A DNA stretch of 64,000 bases, taken from an uncultured Spartobacteria bacterium (lineage in GTDB: Bacteria > Verrucomicrobiota > Verrucomicrobiia > Chthoniobacterales > Terrimicrobiaceae). The notes under the pieces are model-generated. The model did not search any database and was not told the origin of the DNA. It saw only the letters and a list, made by a program, of their open reading frames with translations. Location: positions 1-64,000 of the forward strand of contig CALCJD010000013.1 in NCBI GenBank assembly GCA_937960895.1, given 5' to 3'. A program made the translations under genes and the position numbers. Positions 1 to 8,456 of the stretch are shown one piece after another. How positions within the stretch are numbered: the stretch's first letter is position 1; each line of letters opens with the position of its first letter.

Positions 1-1
1 C

Positions 2-439
2 CCCCCGGCCCTGGCGCTGGCGGTGTCGGTGATTTACCTGCTCTTTGTTCTGTGGGTTCACGTGGCCCGCGCCGTGGGCAACTTTCAGCTGCTCTTTGAC
101 CGCTTTGCCCGTCATGCCTTGGAAAAGGGCGAAGTGTGGGAAGCCCTCTTTGTGGGGCTCGGGGTCATTGGCGGCCTTCCCTTGCTGGCCGCAGGACTGG
201 TCTCCCGCCAGCCCGTCCTGCTTGTGGCCGGGGTCACCCTCATCGGGAGTGCCTTCCCGTTCGCCTACACGTTTATGAACTCCGTCCCGACCGGACGCCT
301 GCTCTTCGGTGCGATCGGGGTGTTTGTTTATTTCACGGGCGGAATTTACATTTACGAGATGCTCAGCAAACATTCCCTGGGCACGTGGACGGAAGGGCTC
401 GGAACCATCGCCTTCCTCGCCGTCATCGGGGTGACCTAG
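2..439 (+). CDS. Multi-pass membrane protein, 5' end outside the window
   Basis: The frame is open from base 2 with no upstream stop, so the gene probably begins before the window. A GTG at 23 would be the first internal start. The visible 145 or so residues form about four or five hydrophobic segments: an early one around YLLFVLWVHVA, a glycine-rich one around GLGVIGGLPLLAAGL, then two more and a short C-terminal helix. No catalytic motif is recognisable and I cannot name the family. The next gene on the same strand starts about 100 bases later. Confidence 0.6.
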   Translation, partial: PPALALAVSVIYLLFVLWVHVARAVGNFQLLFDRFARHALEKGEVWEALFVGLGVIGGLPLLAAGLVSRQPVLLVAGVTLIGSAFPFAYTFMNSVPTGRLLFGAIGVFVYFTGGIYIYEMLSKHSLGTWTEGLGTIAFLAVIGVT

Positions 440-536
440 CTCTGCAATGTGCGCACGCTGAATCGAAGGGCCTAGGGGAAACGGAGGACTTCCTTCTCAG
501 GCATCCGGGGTGCTGCGGGGGTGCGTATTCCCGTTG

Positions 537-1241
537 ATGAACAATCCAACGTCCACCCCTGTTTGCCCGCCCAACGTCAACGTGGCCCGATCGGAACGCA
601 TCGCCTCCGCGCTCGGCGGAGTGGTGGCCGCCGGATACGGCGTCCACCGCCGGAGTGCCGCCACGCCCCTGTTCCTTCTGCTGGGCGGACTCCTGGTCTA
701 TCGCGGCCTCAGCGGACACTGTGAGCTTTATGACCGGCTGGGGCTGAACACCGCCCGAAGCCGAGGCCAAAAAGGCGTCCCGGGCAACAGGGGCATCCGG
801 GGGGAACGCTCGGTCGAAGTGCACCGACCGGCCGCGCAGGTCTTTGCCTCGTGGCGCAATCTCGAAAATCTCCCGATTTTCATGCCGCATCTCAAGTCGG
901 TCACCTGTTCCGAGGACGGCACCTCCCATTGGGTGGTGGAGGGTCCGGCCGGAACGACCGTGGAATGGGACGCGGAAATCATCAACGAACATCCGGGAGA
1001 AATGCTCGCCTGGCAGTCGCTGCCCGGCGCCGACGTGCAACACGCCGGCACGGTGCGCTTCAAGGGACTGAAGGCCGGCCGCGGCACCCGACTGACGGTC
1101 GTTTTGCAGTACCAGCCTCCTGCCGGACCGCTGGGCGCCGCCGTGGCGTCGATCCTCGGCGAATCCCCCGACCGGCAGCTCGAGAAGGACCTGGCCCGCT
1201 TCCGCGACTGGATCGAGGCGGAACCGACCATCGTCACCTGA
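537..1241 (+). CDS. Membrane-anchored SRPBCC (polyketide cyclase/dehydrase-like) protein
   Basis: This 234-residue protein has two parts. Residues 15-65 resemble the DUF2892/YgaP-type inner-membrane hairpin, with a conserved segment around LFLLLGGLLVYRGLSGHC. From about residue 90 to the end there is a START-like SRPBCC fold, beginning with the typical 'R+ V.. PA..VF..W' strand-helix (ERSVEVHRPAAQVFASW) and ending in a long helix. The combination is common in Verrucomicrobiota, Proteobacteria and Planctomycetes, but the ligand is unknown. ATG 537 is preferred; TTG 534 and an in-frame TTG/CTG at 510 are possible. Confidence 0.7.
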   Translation: MNNPTSTPVCPPNVNVARSERIASALGGVVAAGYGVHRRSAATPLFLLLGGLLVYRGLSGHCELYDRLGLNTARSRGQKGVPGNRGIRGERSVEVHRPAAQVFASWRNLENLPIFMPHLKSVTCSEDGTSHWVVEGPAGTTVEWDAEIINEHPGEMLAWQSLPGADVQHAGTVRFKGLKAGRGTRLTVVLQYQPPAGPLGAAVASILGESPDRQLEKDLARFRDWIEAEPTIVT

Positions 1242-1527
1242 GACACGGTCCCTGTGATCGTTGCGGGAGAAAACCGCCCCGCGGATGTTGTTCGGCAAAT
1301 CATTCCCGGCGTGGAACTTGGGGTCAGACTGTCGGCCTTTCCCCTGGAAACCGCAGGTTCCCCTGACGATCATTCGGATCGGTTTTTATGCCGTCGCCGC
1401 TCTCCGAATTTTCGGAACGGATGGTGCCATCTCCTCCCCAAGCCCGCCCTCGCCGGGGAGGTTCATGACCTTCATTTTGAGGGTTTTTCCCATTTCATCG
1501 CGCCCCGAATCCTGCTAACGGTAGCCG
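1242..1527. other. Non-coding spacer before ptsI
   Basis: These 286 bases carry no convincing gene in any frame, and the short open frames lack family similarity. There is a GC-rich inverted stretch around 1436-1460 (CCCCAAGCCCGCCCTCGCC-GGGGAGG), which might fold. The spacer presumably contains the promoter for the enzyme I gene that starts at the GTG at 1528. I see no clear -35/-10 pair. Confidence 0.3.
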
Positions 1528-3294
1528 GTGAGCGACGCCGACCCGAAAATTGAAAAACGCTTTCAGGGCATTCCCGTGGCCCCGGGAATCGCGCACGGTC
1601 AGGTTGTCGTCCATTGGGTCGACGACGAGGAAATTCCCGTGCGGAAGATTCCGGCCTCGGAGATGCCGGAGGAAATCGCCCGTTTTGAGGCGGCCCTGAT
1701 TGCCACCCGCGCCGAGCTTCTCGAGATTCAGCAGCGGATTGCGGATGCGATTGGCGCCCGGGACGCGAGCATTTTCGACGCCCACCTGCTCGTCGTCGAA
1801 GACCGCACGCTCATTGACGAGGTGCTTCGCGGACTCGAAAAGGACCGGCTCAACGTCGAATACATTTTCCACAAGACCGCCGAACGGTACTGCAAGACCC
1901 TTAGCGAGATCGACGATCCCTACCTTCGGGAACGCGTGGTGGACATCGAGGATGTGGCCCGCCGGGTCATCCGTCACCTCCTGGGCAAGGCCCCGCGGGA
2001 TCTGGCCACCGAGGACAAGCCGCACATCATCGTTTCGCACAACCTCACGCCGTCCGACACCGCGTCCATTAACCGCTCGCTGGTGCTGGGCTTCGCCACC
2101 GAACAGGGCAGCAAAACCTCGCACACCGCAATCATGGCCCGGTCGATGGACATCCCCGCCATCGTCGGGCTGCACGACATCTGCTCCGAACTGACGAGCG
2201 GCGACGACGTCCTGCTCGACGGTTACAGCGGTGTTCTCATTCTCAATCCTTCGCCCGAAACGCTGGCCGAATACGGCAGCCTCGAAAAGCAGAAGGAAAA
2301 GGTCGAAGAACGCCTCGAACTTATCCGCGAGACGTCGTCCACCACGAGTGACGGACGGCACATCATTCTGTCGGCCAACATCGAGCTTCCCGGCGAGTTG
2401 GACGATGTCCGTGAAAGCGGTGCCGAGGGGGTCGGGCTTTATCGGACGGAGTTTCTCTACCTCAACCGGACCCAGCCTCCCGACGAGGAGGAGCAGTACG
2501 AGAATTACCGGCTGGTGGCGGAGCGTTCCAAACCGCATTCCGTCATCATCCGCACCCTGGACATCGGCGGCGACAAACCTTCGGAAAGCCTCAACCTGCC
2601 CGAGGAACAAAATCCCTTCCTCGGTTGCCGGGCCATCAGGTATTGCCTGCAAAACCCGGACATCTTCAAAACCCAGCTCCGGGCCATCCTGCGGGCGGCC
2701 GCCGTGGGCAATGTGCGGCTCATGTATCCGATGATCTCCAGCCTCCAGGAACTGCGCAGCGCCAATGCCCTGCTGGAGGAATGCAAGGAGGAGCTGCGTC
2801 AGCGTGGCACCGAATTCGGCGACTCCCTCGAGGTCGGTGTCATGATCGAGGTGCCGAGTGCCGCCCTCGCCGCCGATCACCTCGCACGGGAAGTGAGGTT
2901 TTTCAGCATCGGCACCAACGATCTCATTCAGTACACGCTGGCCGTGGACCGCGGCAATGACCGCATTGCCCACCTTTACGAGCCGACGCATCCCGCCGTC
3001 GTTCGCCTGATCAAAAACGTGGTCGACGCCGCCCACCGCAACAACATCTGGGTCGGCGTCTGCGGCGAAATGGCCGGGGATATTGCGCTGACCCCCCTTC
3101 TGCTGGGATTGGGCGTGGATGAACTCAGTGCCAGCAGCACGGTGGTGCCGCGGGTCAAAAAGGCCGTGCAATCGCTCTCAATTCCGACCTGCCAGAGCCT
3201 CGCCGAGGAGGCACTCGGGCTGGACAACAGCCTCGCCATTCTGCATCGCTGCCTCGATGTGGCTTCCAGCCACTATGGGGAGCTGATCGACTGA
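1528..3294 (+). CDS. ptsI: Phosphoenolpyruvate-protein phosphotransferase (PTS enzyme I)
   Basis: Enzyme I autophosphorylates from PEP and passes the phosphate to HPr in the cytoplasm. The 588-residue product has the usual length and domain order: an N-terminal HPr-binding helical part, the phosphohistidine domain and the C-terminal PEP-binding TIM barrel. The active-site His is in GSKTSHTAIMARS near residue 199. The barrel shows EGVGLYRTEFLYL, the PEP-binding MIEVPSAAL and SIGTNDLIQYTLAVDRG, and the conserved Cys in VGVCGEMAGD near residue 512. The start is a GTG with a weak ribosome site. No HPr or sugar permease lies beside it. Elsewhere in the window only a PtsN-like IIA occurs, so a regulatory role is possible. 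Confidence 0.96.
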   Translation: MSDADPKIEKRFQGIPVAPGIAHGQVVVHWVDDEEIPVRKIPASEMPEEIARFEAALIATRAELLEIQQRIADAIGARDASIFDAHLLVVEDRTLIDEVLRGLEKDRLNVEYIFHKTAERYCKTLSEIDDPYLRERVVDIEDVARRVIRHLLGKAPRDLATEDKPHIIVSHNLTPSDTASINRSLVLGFATEQGSKTSHTAIMARSMDIPAIVGLHDICSELTSGDDVLLDGYSGVLILNPSPETLAEYGSLEKQKEKVEERLELIRETSSTTSDGRHIILSANIELPGELDDVRESGAEGVGLYRTEFLYLNRTQPPDEEEQYENYRLVAERSKPHSVIIRTLDIGGDKPSESLNLPEEQNPFLGCRAIRYCLQNPDIFKTQLRAILRAAAVGNVRLMYPMISSLQELRSANALLEECKEELRQRGTEFGDSLEVGVMIEVPSAALAADHLAREVRFFSIGTNDLIQYTLAVDRGNDRIAHLYEPTHPAVVRLIKNVVDAAHRNNIWVGVCGEMAGDIALTPLLLGLGVDELSASSTVVPRVKKAVQSLSIPTCQSLAEEALGLDNSLAILHRCLDVASSHYGELID

Positions 3295-3329
3295 CGCCCG
3301 CGGGCGGCGGAACCCGTCCCCGCCCCGGC

Positions 3330-4640
3330 TTACAACAGCTCGTTCAGGATGTTTTCGATCAACTCCTGGCGGCCGCTGTTTTTCTGCACCGGATCGGGAC
3401 GGCCCAGGGCGTATTTTTCCAGCGACGCAAAGGTTTCCCTGCCGGCCTCGATGGAGGCGCCGATGCCGGAATCCCACGAGGCATAGCGATTTTTCACGAT
3501 TTCCCCAAGGCGTCCGTCCGCCCGGAGCGCCGCCGCGGCCTTGAGCCCGCGCGCAAAGGCATCCATGCCGCCGATGTGGGCGTAGAAAAGGTCCACCGGT
3601 TCGAAACTTTCGCGCCGCACCTTGGCGTCAAAATTCAGTCCGCCCGTGGTGAATCCGCCCATCCCGAGCACGGTGGTCATGATGGCGGTGGTGAGATAAA
3701 GATTGGTCGGAAACTGGTCCGTGTCCCAGCCCAGCAATTCATCCCCGGCATTGGCATCGATGCTGCCCAGCGCGCCGGCGGCCGCGGCGACTTCGCACTC
3801 GTGATGCATGGTGTGACCGGCGAGGGTCGCGTGGTTGGCCTCGAGGTTGAGTTTGAAGTGCTCGAGCAAACCGAACTCGCGGAGAAAATTCAGACAGGCC
3901 GCCGCGTCGGAATCGTATTGGTGTTTGGTCGGTTCCTTGGGTTTCGGCTCGATGTAGAACTGTCCCTGGAAACCGATCTCCCTTTTGTAATCCACGGCCA
4001 TGTGGAGGAACTTCGCGAGGTGGTCGAGCTCGCGCTTCATGTCGGTGTTCCACAGGGTCGAATATCCCTCGCGTCCTCCCCAGAAGGTGTAACCTTCACC
4101 GCCGAGTTCGTGAGTCACCTCCAGAGCCTTCTTCACCTGCGCGGCGGCGTAGGCAAAGACGTCGGCATTCGGACTGGTTGCCGCACCGTGGACATAACGG
4201 GGATGTGCAAAAAGGCACGCCGTGCCCCAAAGGAGCCTGATGCCGGTGCGCTCCTGCTCCTCCTTGAGCACCTTGACCACCTCATCCAGGTTGCGGTTGG
4301 TCTCCGCCAGCGTCGCGCCCTCCGGAGCGACATCGCGATCGTGGAAGGCATAATAGGGCGCCCCGAGTTTTTCGATGAATTCAAAGGCGACTCGAACCCG
4401 CTTCCGGGCGTTTTCCAGCGAGGAGGACCCGTCGTCCCACGGACGCAGCATCGTGCCCACGCCAAAGGGGTCGGCCCCGGTGCCGCGGAAGGTGTGCCAG
4501 TAGACCACCGAAAAACGCAGATGGTCCTTCATGGGTTTGCCTTCGACGAGTTCGGTCGGGTTGTAATGTTTGAAGGCGAGAGGATTCCGGGAGGTGGGGC
4601 CTTCGTAGGGGATTTTGGAAATGTCGGGGAATGCTGTCAT
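3330..4640 (-). CDS. xylA: Xylose isomerase
   Basis: Interconverts D-xylose and D-xylulose (also glucose and fructose), the entry step of xylose use. The 436-residue length fits the group II (E. coli-type) enzymes. Metal and catalytic motifs are present: FHDRDVAPEG with the catalytic His, WGGREGYSTLWNTD, the lysine/glutamate motif IEPKPKEPTKHQYD, LNLEANHATLAGH, and the Asp pair in DANAGDELLGWDTDQFPTN. It is transcribed divergently from a XylR-like activator, 127 bases away, with direct-repeat operator-like sites in between. No xylulokinase is visible in the window. Confidence 0.98.
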   Translation of the reverse strand: MTAFPDISKIPYEGPTSRNPLAFKHYNPTELVEGKPMKDHLRFSVVYWHTFRGTGADPFGVGTMLRPWDDGSSSLENARKRVRVAFEFIEKLGAPYYAFHDRDVAPEGATLAETNRNLDEVVKVLKEEQERTGIRLLWGTACLFAHPRYVHGAATSPNADVFAYAAAQVKKALEVTHELGGEGYTFWGGREGYSTLWNTDMKRELDHLAKFLHMAVDYKREIGFQGQFYIEPKPKEPTKHQYDSDAAACLNFLREFGLLEHFKLNLEANHATLAGHTMHHECEVAAAAGALGSIDANAGDELLGWDTDQFPTNLYLTTAIMTTVLGMGGFTTGGLNFDAKVRRESFEPVDLFYAHIGGMDAFARGLKAAAALRADGRLGEIVKNRYASWDSGIGASIEAGRETFASLEKYALGRPDPVQKNSGRQELIENILNELL

Positions 4641-4714
4641 GGTGAGGGAGAGATGGGGAAAACTTCCTGCGATCTGGTGAAAAAGCTAATATTTTGAGCC
4701 AAAGCAGGCTACCG

Positions 4715-4744
4715 CATTTTGCGGAATAGTTCTTTCATTTTGCG
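4715..4744. promoter_or_regulatory. Probable XylR-type operator: two 9-bp direct repeats 21 bp apart
   Basis: CATTTTGCG occurs at 4715-4723 and again at 4736-4744, start-to-start spacing 21 bp (two helical turns), in the xylA/xylR intergenic region. A related ATTTTGAG lies at 4691-4698, nearer xylA. AraC/XylR-family activators typically bind such direct-repeat half-sites as dimers, so this is the natural binding site for the adjacent regulator. The repeats are seen directly; their function is inferred. Confidence 0.65.
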
Positions 4745-4767
4745 ACAGGCCGGAAAACGATGTCCCC

Positions 4768-5904
4768 ATGTCCACAACCGTCGCGGTGGTGATTTCGGAG
4801 GCCTTCCTGCGCCGCCTGGCGTCCTCGCTGGCCTCGATGGCGCGGCGTGGAACGGTGTTTCGCATCGTGGACAACCACCATCCCGTTTCCCGCATCCGTC
4901 ATCTGGTGCGGGCCAGCAAACCCTCGGTCGTGCTCACCGAGTGGATGCCGGGAATGATGGAAAGTCTCCTGGCGCTCGGTTATCCCACGATCCTGGTCGG
5001 CGTGGACGACGTGTTTCCGGGCGCAGTGAGTCTGGATGTCGATGACGAGGCCGTGGGTGTGGCGGCGGCGGAATATTACCTCGCCGCCGGGTATCGCAGT
5101 TTCGGTTTTGTCGGAGTCGACACTCCCTACTCCGTTCAAAGACTGGGGGGATTTTCCCAAAGACTCGCCGCCGAGGGCATGACCCCGGCGGTTCACATTG
5201 AGAAGGAGGTTCATGCGCGCCATTACCTCGAAATCTGGCATCATCCCTCGTCCGCCCTGCGGCGCTGGCTCAGAAAACTGCCCAAGCCGGCGGGCATTTT
5301 CGCGGCGCACGATCCGCTGGGGCGTCTGGTTTGCGAAGCCGGCCGCGAATTGAAACTTTCCATTCCGGAAGACGTTGCGGTCATTGGAGCCAACAATGAC
5401 GAGATGGTCTGCCCCTTGAGCAATCCGCCGCTTTCCAGCATCGTCATTCCCTGGAACCGTTTGGCTTCCGAGGCGGGCAATTGGGTGGAGGCGCTCAGCC
5501 GCGGCACCCGTCCCCCTCGTCAACCCCTGCTCTTTGCGCCCGGCGGAGTCGCCGCCCGTCAATCCACCACCCTCCTCGCCGTGGAGGATGCGGATGTGCG
5601 CCGGGTGCTGCAGTTCATGCGGGAAACGTTCGATGAACCCGTCACCGTGGAAATGATCTGCGATGAATTGCGCCTCACCCGCCGCACCATCGAACGACGG
5701 TTCGTCCAATACCTGCGCGCCACCCCGTGGGAAATCCTGACGCGCTTTCGCATCGACCGCGCCAAAACGCTTCTCACCACCACGGACCTCTCGATTTCCC
5801 GCATCGCGGAAGCGAGTGGGTTCGGCGACGTCGAACGGTTTTCCACCCTGTTTCGGCAGCGTGTCGGAAAAAGTCCGTCAAAATACCGGACGGCCGCCGG
5901 TTAA
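4768..5904 (+). CDS. xylR: XylR-like transcriptional activator (LacI-type sensor, AraC HTH)
   Basis: A 378-residue cytoplasmic regulator. Residues 1 to about 265 form a LacI/periplasmic-binding-like sugar sensor (for example GIFAAHDPLGRLVCEAGRE and VAVIGANNDEMVCPLS). Residues 275-378 are an AraC DNA-binding domain with two helix-turn-helix units, including ISRIAEASGFGDVERFSTLF and the C-terminal RQRVGKSPSKYR. This architecture is that of XylR, which activates xyl genes on binding xylose. The position opposite xylA supports that role. ATG 4768 follows a purine-rich site; another ATG at 4760 is out of frame. Other pentose effectors cannot be excluded. Confidence 0.9.
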   Translation: MSTTVAVVISEAFLRRLASSLASMARRGTVFRIVDNHHPVSRIRHLVRASKPSVVLTEWMPGMMESLLALGYPTILVGVDDVFPGAVSLDVDDEAVGVAAAEYYLAAGYRSFGFVGVDTPYSVQRLGGFSQRLAAEGMTPAVHIEKEVHARHYLEIWHHPSSALRRWLRKLPKPAGIFAAHDPLGRLVCEAGRELKLSIPEDVAVIGANNDEMVCPLSNPPLSSIVIPWNRLASEAGNWVEALSRGTRPPRQPLLFAPGGVAARQSTTLLAVEDADVRRVLQFMRETFDEPVTVEMICDELRLTRRTIERRFVQYLRATPWEILTRFRIDRAKTLLTTTDLSISRIAEASGFGDVERFSTLFRQRVGKSPSKYRTAAG

Positions 5905-5999
5905 GTGCTCCGGATCCGGCGCATCGAGTCCGCGATCGGGATGCTCTGATGTCGGGGACGTTGAGCGGGAAATTCCGACGTTCGGAGAACGCCGAGCCG

Positions 6000-7517
6000 C
6001 TATTTCCGCAGTCGTTCGAGAAGGGTCCGGAGTTTGGGATAGTTCACCTTGGCATTGTGCCGGGCGTCGACCGGGATTCTGTCCACAGACCAAATGCGTC
6101 CGACCCCCGCCCAAGCTACCGCCTGCTCAAGAGAGGACCGTTCCTCCCGATCCAGCGAGCCTTCGATGACCAGCACCCGCCGCTCCCTGTGGGAGACGAA
6201 GGCCGCGCGACGGACGGAGGGAAAACTCATGGCCACACATTCCACGGCAAAGGGGTAAAGCACCCCCGAGGCGTCCTTCACCCGCGCGGCGCAGCGCCCC
6301 AGCAACCAGAGCCGGCCGGAGGCATCGAGATATCCGGCATCGCCGGTGCGGTGCCAGATTTCCCCGTCGAGGCGCACCTTGGTTTCCTCATCGCCCTCGC
6401 CGTGCAGATAGCCCTTCAGAACATGCTCTCCCGTCACGATGATTTCCCCGGCTTCGCCACAGGGTAGCCCGCGGCCATCCGTCAACGGACCGCCCCATTG
6501 ATCCGCGACAATGCGCAGGCGGATTTCCGGAATCGGTTTCCCCGCCAGCAACCCCCCGCCCGCGCGCATGGCCTGCCAATCCTCGGGCCGGATCTCGCCG
6601 CATTCGACATGCGCGACCGGCTCCGCCTCGGTGGAACCATAAACCGCCACCACGGCGGCGTCGGGAGCCGCTTCGCGAAGCCGCTGCAGGGTCGAGGGAA
6701 AAACGGGTGCCCCGCCCGTGTAGATCTTTCGAAACGCGGCGAGGGCGCCCGGCACCTCGGCCACCCGAAGATAAAAGGCCGGGGATCCACCACTGCGTGT
6801 GGGGCGCAGACGGTGAATCTGTCGGGCCAGGCGCGGACCGTTGACAAAACCCGGACGGCTGATTTTCGCGTCCGGCAGGATGCTCGTCACACCCGATGCC
6901 AGGTTCGCAAGGACAAAGACCGGCAGCGTGGTCAGATCGCGTTCCCCCTCCTCCAAGGCGATCGAATGCTCCAGGGCCCGGTGCTGCGCCAGGAGAAAGC
7001 GATGCGTTCTCACGGCCGCCTTGGGAGTCCCGGTGCTTCCGCTGGTGAAGGTGATCAACGCCGCGTCGTCCGGCCCGGGAAAGGGCGGCAGTTCGTCCCG
7101 GGATGTCGTGGACCAGCCCGGCGGCGCGAAAACCCTGGGAATGCGGCGAAGCCCCGACACAAAGGGGCGAAGAACCCGCAGCGGCCAGGCGGCGACCAGC
7201 GCGGACGGAGCATGCTTTCGGCAACAGGCTTCGATATTGGAAACCCCCGACGACGGATCGACAAACATGGCCGTGGCGCCCAGACGGAGCGCGCCAAACA
7301 GGGCCACATAAAGTTCCGCCGACATGGGCACAAAAATCAGCACCGCATCGCCGCGCCGGATGCCCGCCCGGGCCAGTCGCCCGGCAAACGCCTCCGAGGC
7401 GGAGGCCAACCGGGCGTAGGAAATCTCCCTGTCCCGCCCGCCGCGCGTCACCACCAGCGCTGCGCGGTCCGGCCAGAGTCCGGCCCGGTCACGCAGGATT
7501 TCCGGGATGGTCTTCAT
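6000..7517 (-). CDS. AMP-dependent acyl ligase, OleC-like
   Basis: A 505-residue member of the ANL adenylate-forming superfamily. The ATP-binding P-loop ITFTSGSTGTPKA is near residue 157. It also has the YGSTEAEPV motif, the GEIWHRTGDAGYLD motif and a C-terminal RHNAKVNYPKL with the adenylation lysine. The local pattern (FVDPSSGVSNIEACCRKHAP, a short C-terminal domain, 'VDARHNAK') resembles OleC-type fatty-acid ligases and beta-lactone synthetases more than ordinary acyl-CoA synthetases. The substrate is unknown. It is the last gene of the overlapping lipid operon, and its ATG overlaps the stop of the preceding GNAT gene (ATGA). Confidence 0.82.
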   Translation of the reverse strand: MKTIPEILRDRAGLWPDRAALVVTRGGRDREISYARLASASEAFAGRLARAGIRRGDAVLIFVPMSAELYVALFGALRLGATAMFVDPSSGVSNIEACCRKHAPSALVAAWPLRVLRPFVSGLRRIPRVFAPPGWSTTSRDELPPFPGPDDAALITFTSGSTGTPKAAVRTHRFLLAQHRALEHSIALEEGERDLTTLPVFVLANLASGVTSILPDAKISRPGFVNGPRLARQIHRLRPTRSGGSPAFYLRVAEVPGALAAFRKIYTGGAPVFPSTLQRLREAAPDAAVVAVYGSTEAEPVAHVECGEIRPEDWQAMRAGGGLLAGKPIPEIRLRIVADQWGGPLTDGRGLPCGEAGEIIVTGEHVLKGYLHGEGDEETKVRLDGEIWHRTGDAGYLDASGRLWLLGRCAARVKDASGVLYPFAVECVAMSFPSVRRAAFVSHRERRVLVIEGSLDREERSSLEQAVAWAGVGRIWSVDRIPVDARHNAKVNYPKLRTLLERLRK

Positions 7518-8453
7518 GAAAGCCGCCGCGAATAAAGCGTGTAGCGGCGCATGATCCGTCCCAGGGCTCCGCTCATATTGCGAACCCGGTCGTTGTCATC
7601 GTGCTGAAGCGCGTGGATCACCCGCCGGTATCCCAGGTCGAGGGCCAGTTGGTGCAGGCGGTCGGTGAGCACCACGCCCAGCCCGCCCCACGGCCAGCGT
7701 TTTGCCAATGACCGTCCGAACCGCTTCCCCCCGCTGCGCCTCGGCCAGATCGGGAACGGCGAAAAGGTAACCGACCGGCTCACCGTCCTTCTCGGCAATC
7801 TGGACCAGTTCCGGGCGGATCCGATCGCGGAAGGGCAGATACTGTCCGATGAAGGCGGCTTCCGGCAGTTCGGTGTAGAGGTAGTTGTCGACAAAGCTGA
7901 CCACGGACACCCGGTAAATGCGGCGCAGGTCGTCCTCGAACGCAGCGAGGTTCAGCGGCCGGATTGTCACCCCGGCGTTGCGCAAACGTTCCCATGCCCT
8001 CGGCACCCGCGGATCGCGACGTGCCGGGTCGTCGACCAGGGTTGAAGAATACATGGCAAGGGTCGAGAACCCCGACGCCAGAAACGCCCGCTCCCACCAA
8101 TCGGGATTGTCGGGCTCCATGAAAAACGGCGGTTCCGTTCCGCGTTCCGTCAGCACCCGATAACGGCGCCACGTATTGCCATCCATCGGTCCCACCGCCA
8201 GGGTGCAGCCGGCGCCGGCCAGGTGTTCCAGGGCCGCCGTCAGAATGGTCCGGCCGCCCTCCGCGGATTCCGCCGCGAAGTGTCCGATCACCCCAAGGCG
8301 TTCGCCCGGATACGGCGGGGTCACCGTCCACCACAACGAGCAGCGCCCACTCCCATCCTCCAGACACAGATGCCGGTCGGCCAGCTGGCCGACCAATTTT
8401 GCGGATTCAAAACCGGGAATCGTTTCCCCGGGCCGGAAGGAATGAATTTTCAT
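7514..8453 (-). pseudogene. GNAT-like acetyltransferase gene interrupted by a 1-bp insertion
   Basis: Reading from ATG 8453, the frame gives a GNAT-like protein up to ...EAVRTVIGKTLAVG, then turns to nonsense and runs on to 7596. The continuation, GLGVVLTDRLHQLALDLG to the end ...RYTLYSRRLS, sits in the neighbouring frame and stops at 7514. Removing one base from the four C (G on the coding strand) at 7686-7689 restores one 312-residue protein. That protein ends exactly at the ATGA overlap with the next gene. The GPMDGNTWRRYR motif and the two-lobed layout suggest a YghO-like N-acyltransferase, with unknown acceptor. The indel may be a sequencing error or a real mutation. Confidence 0.75.
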
Positions 8454-8456
8454 AGG

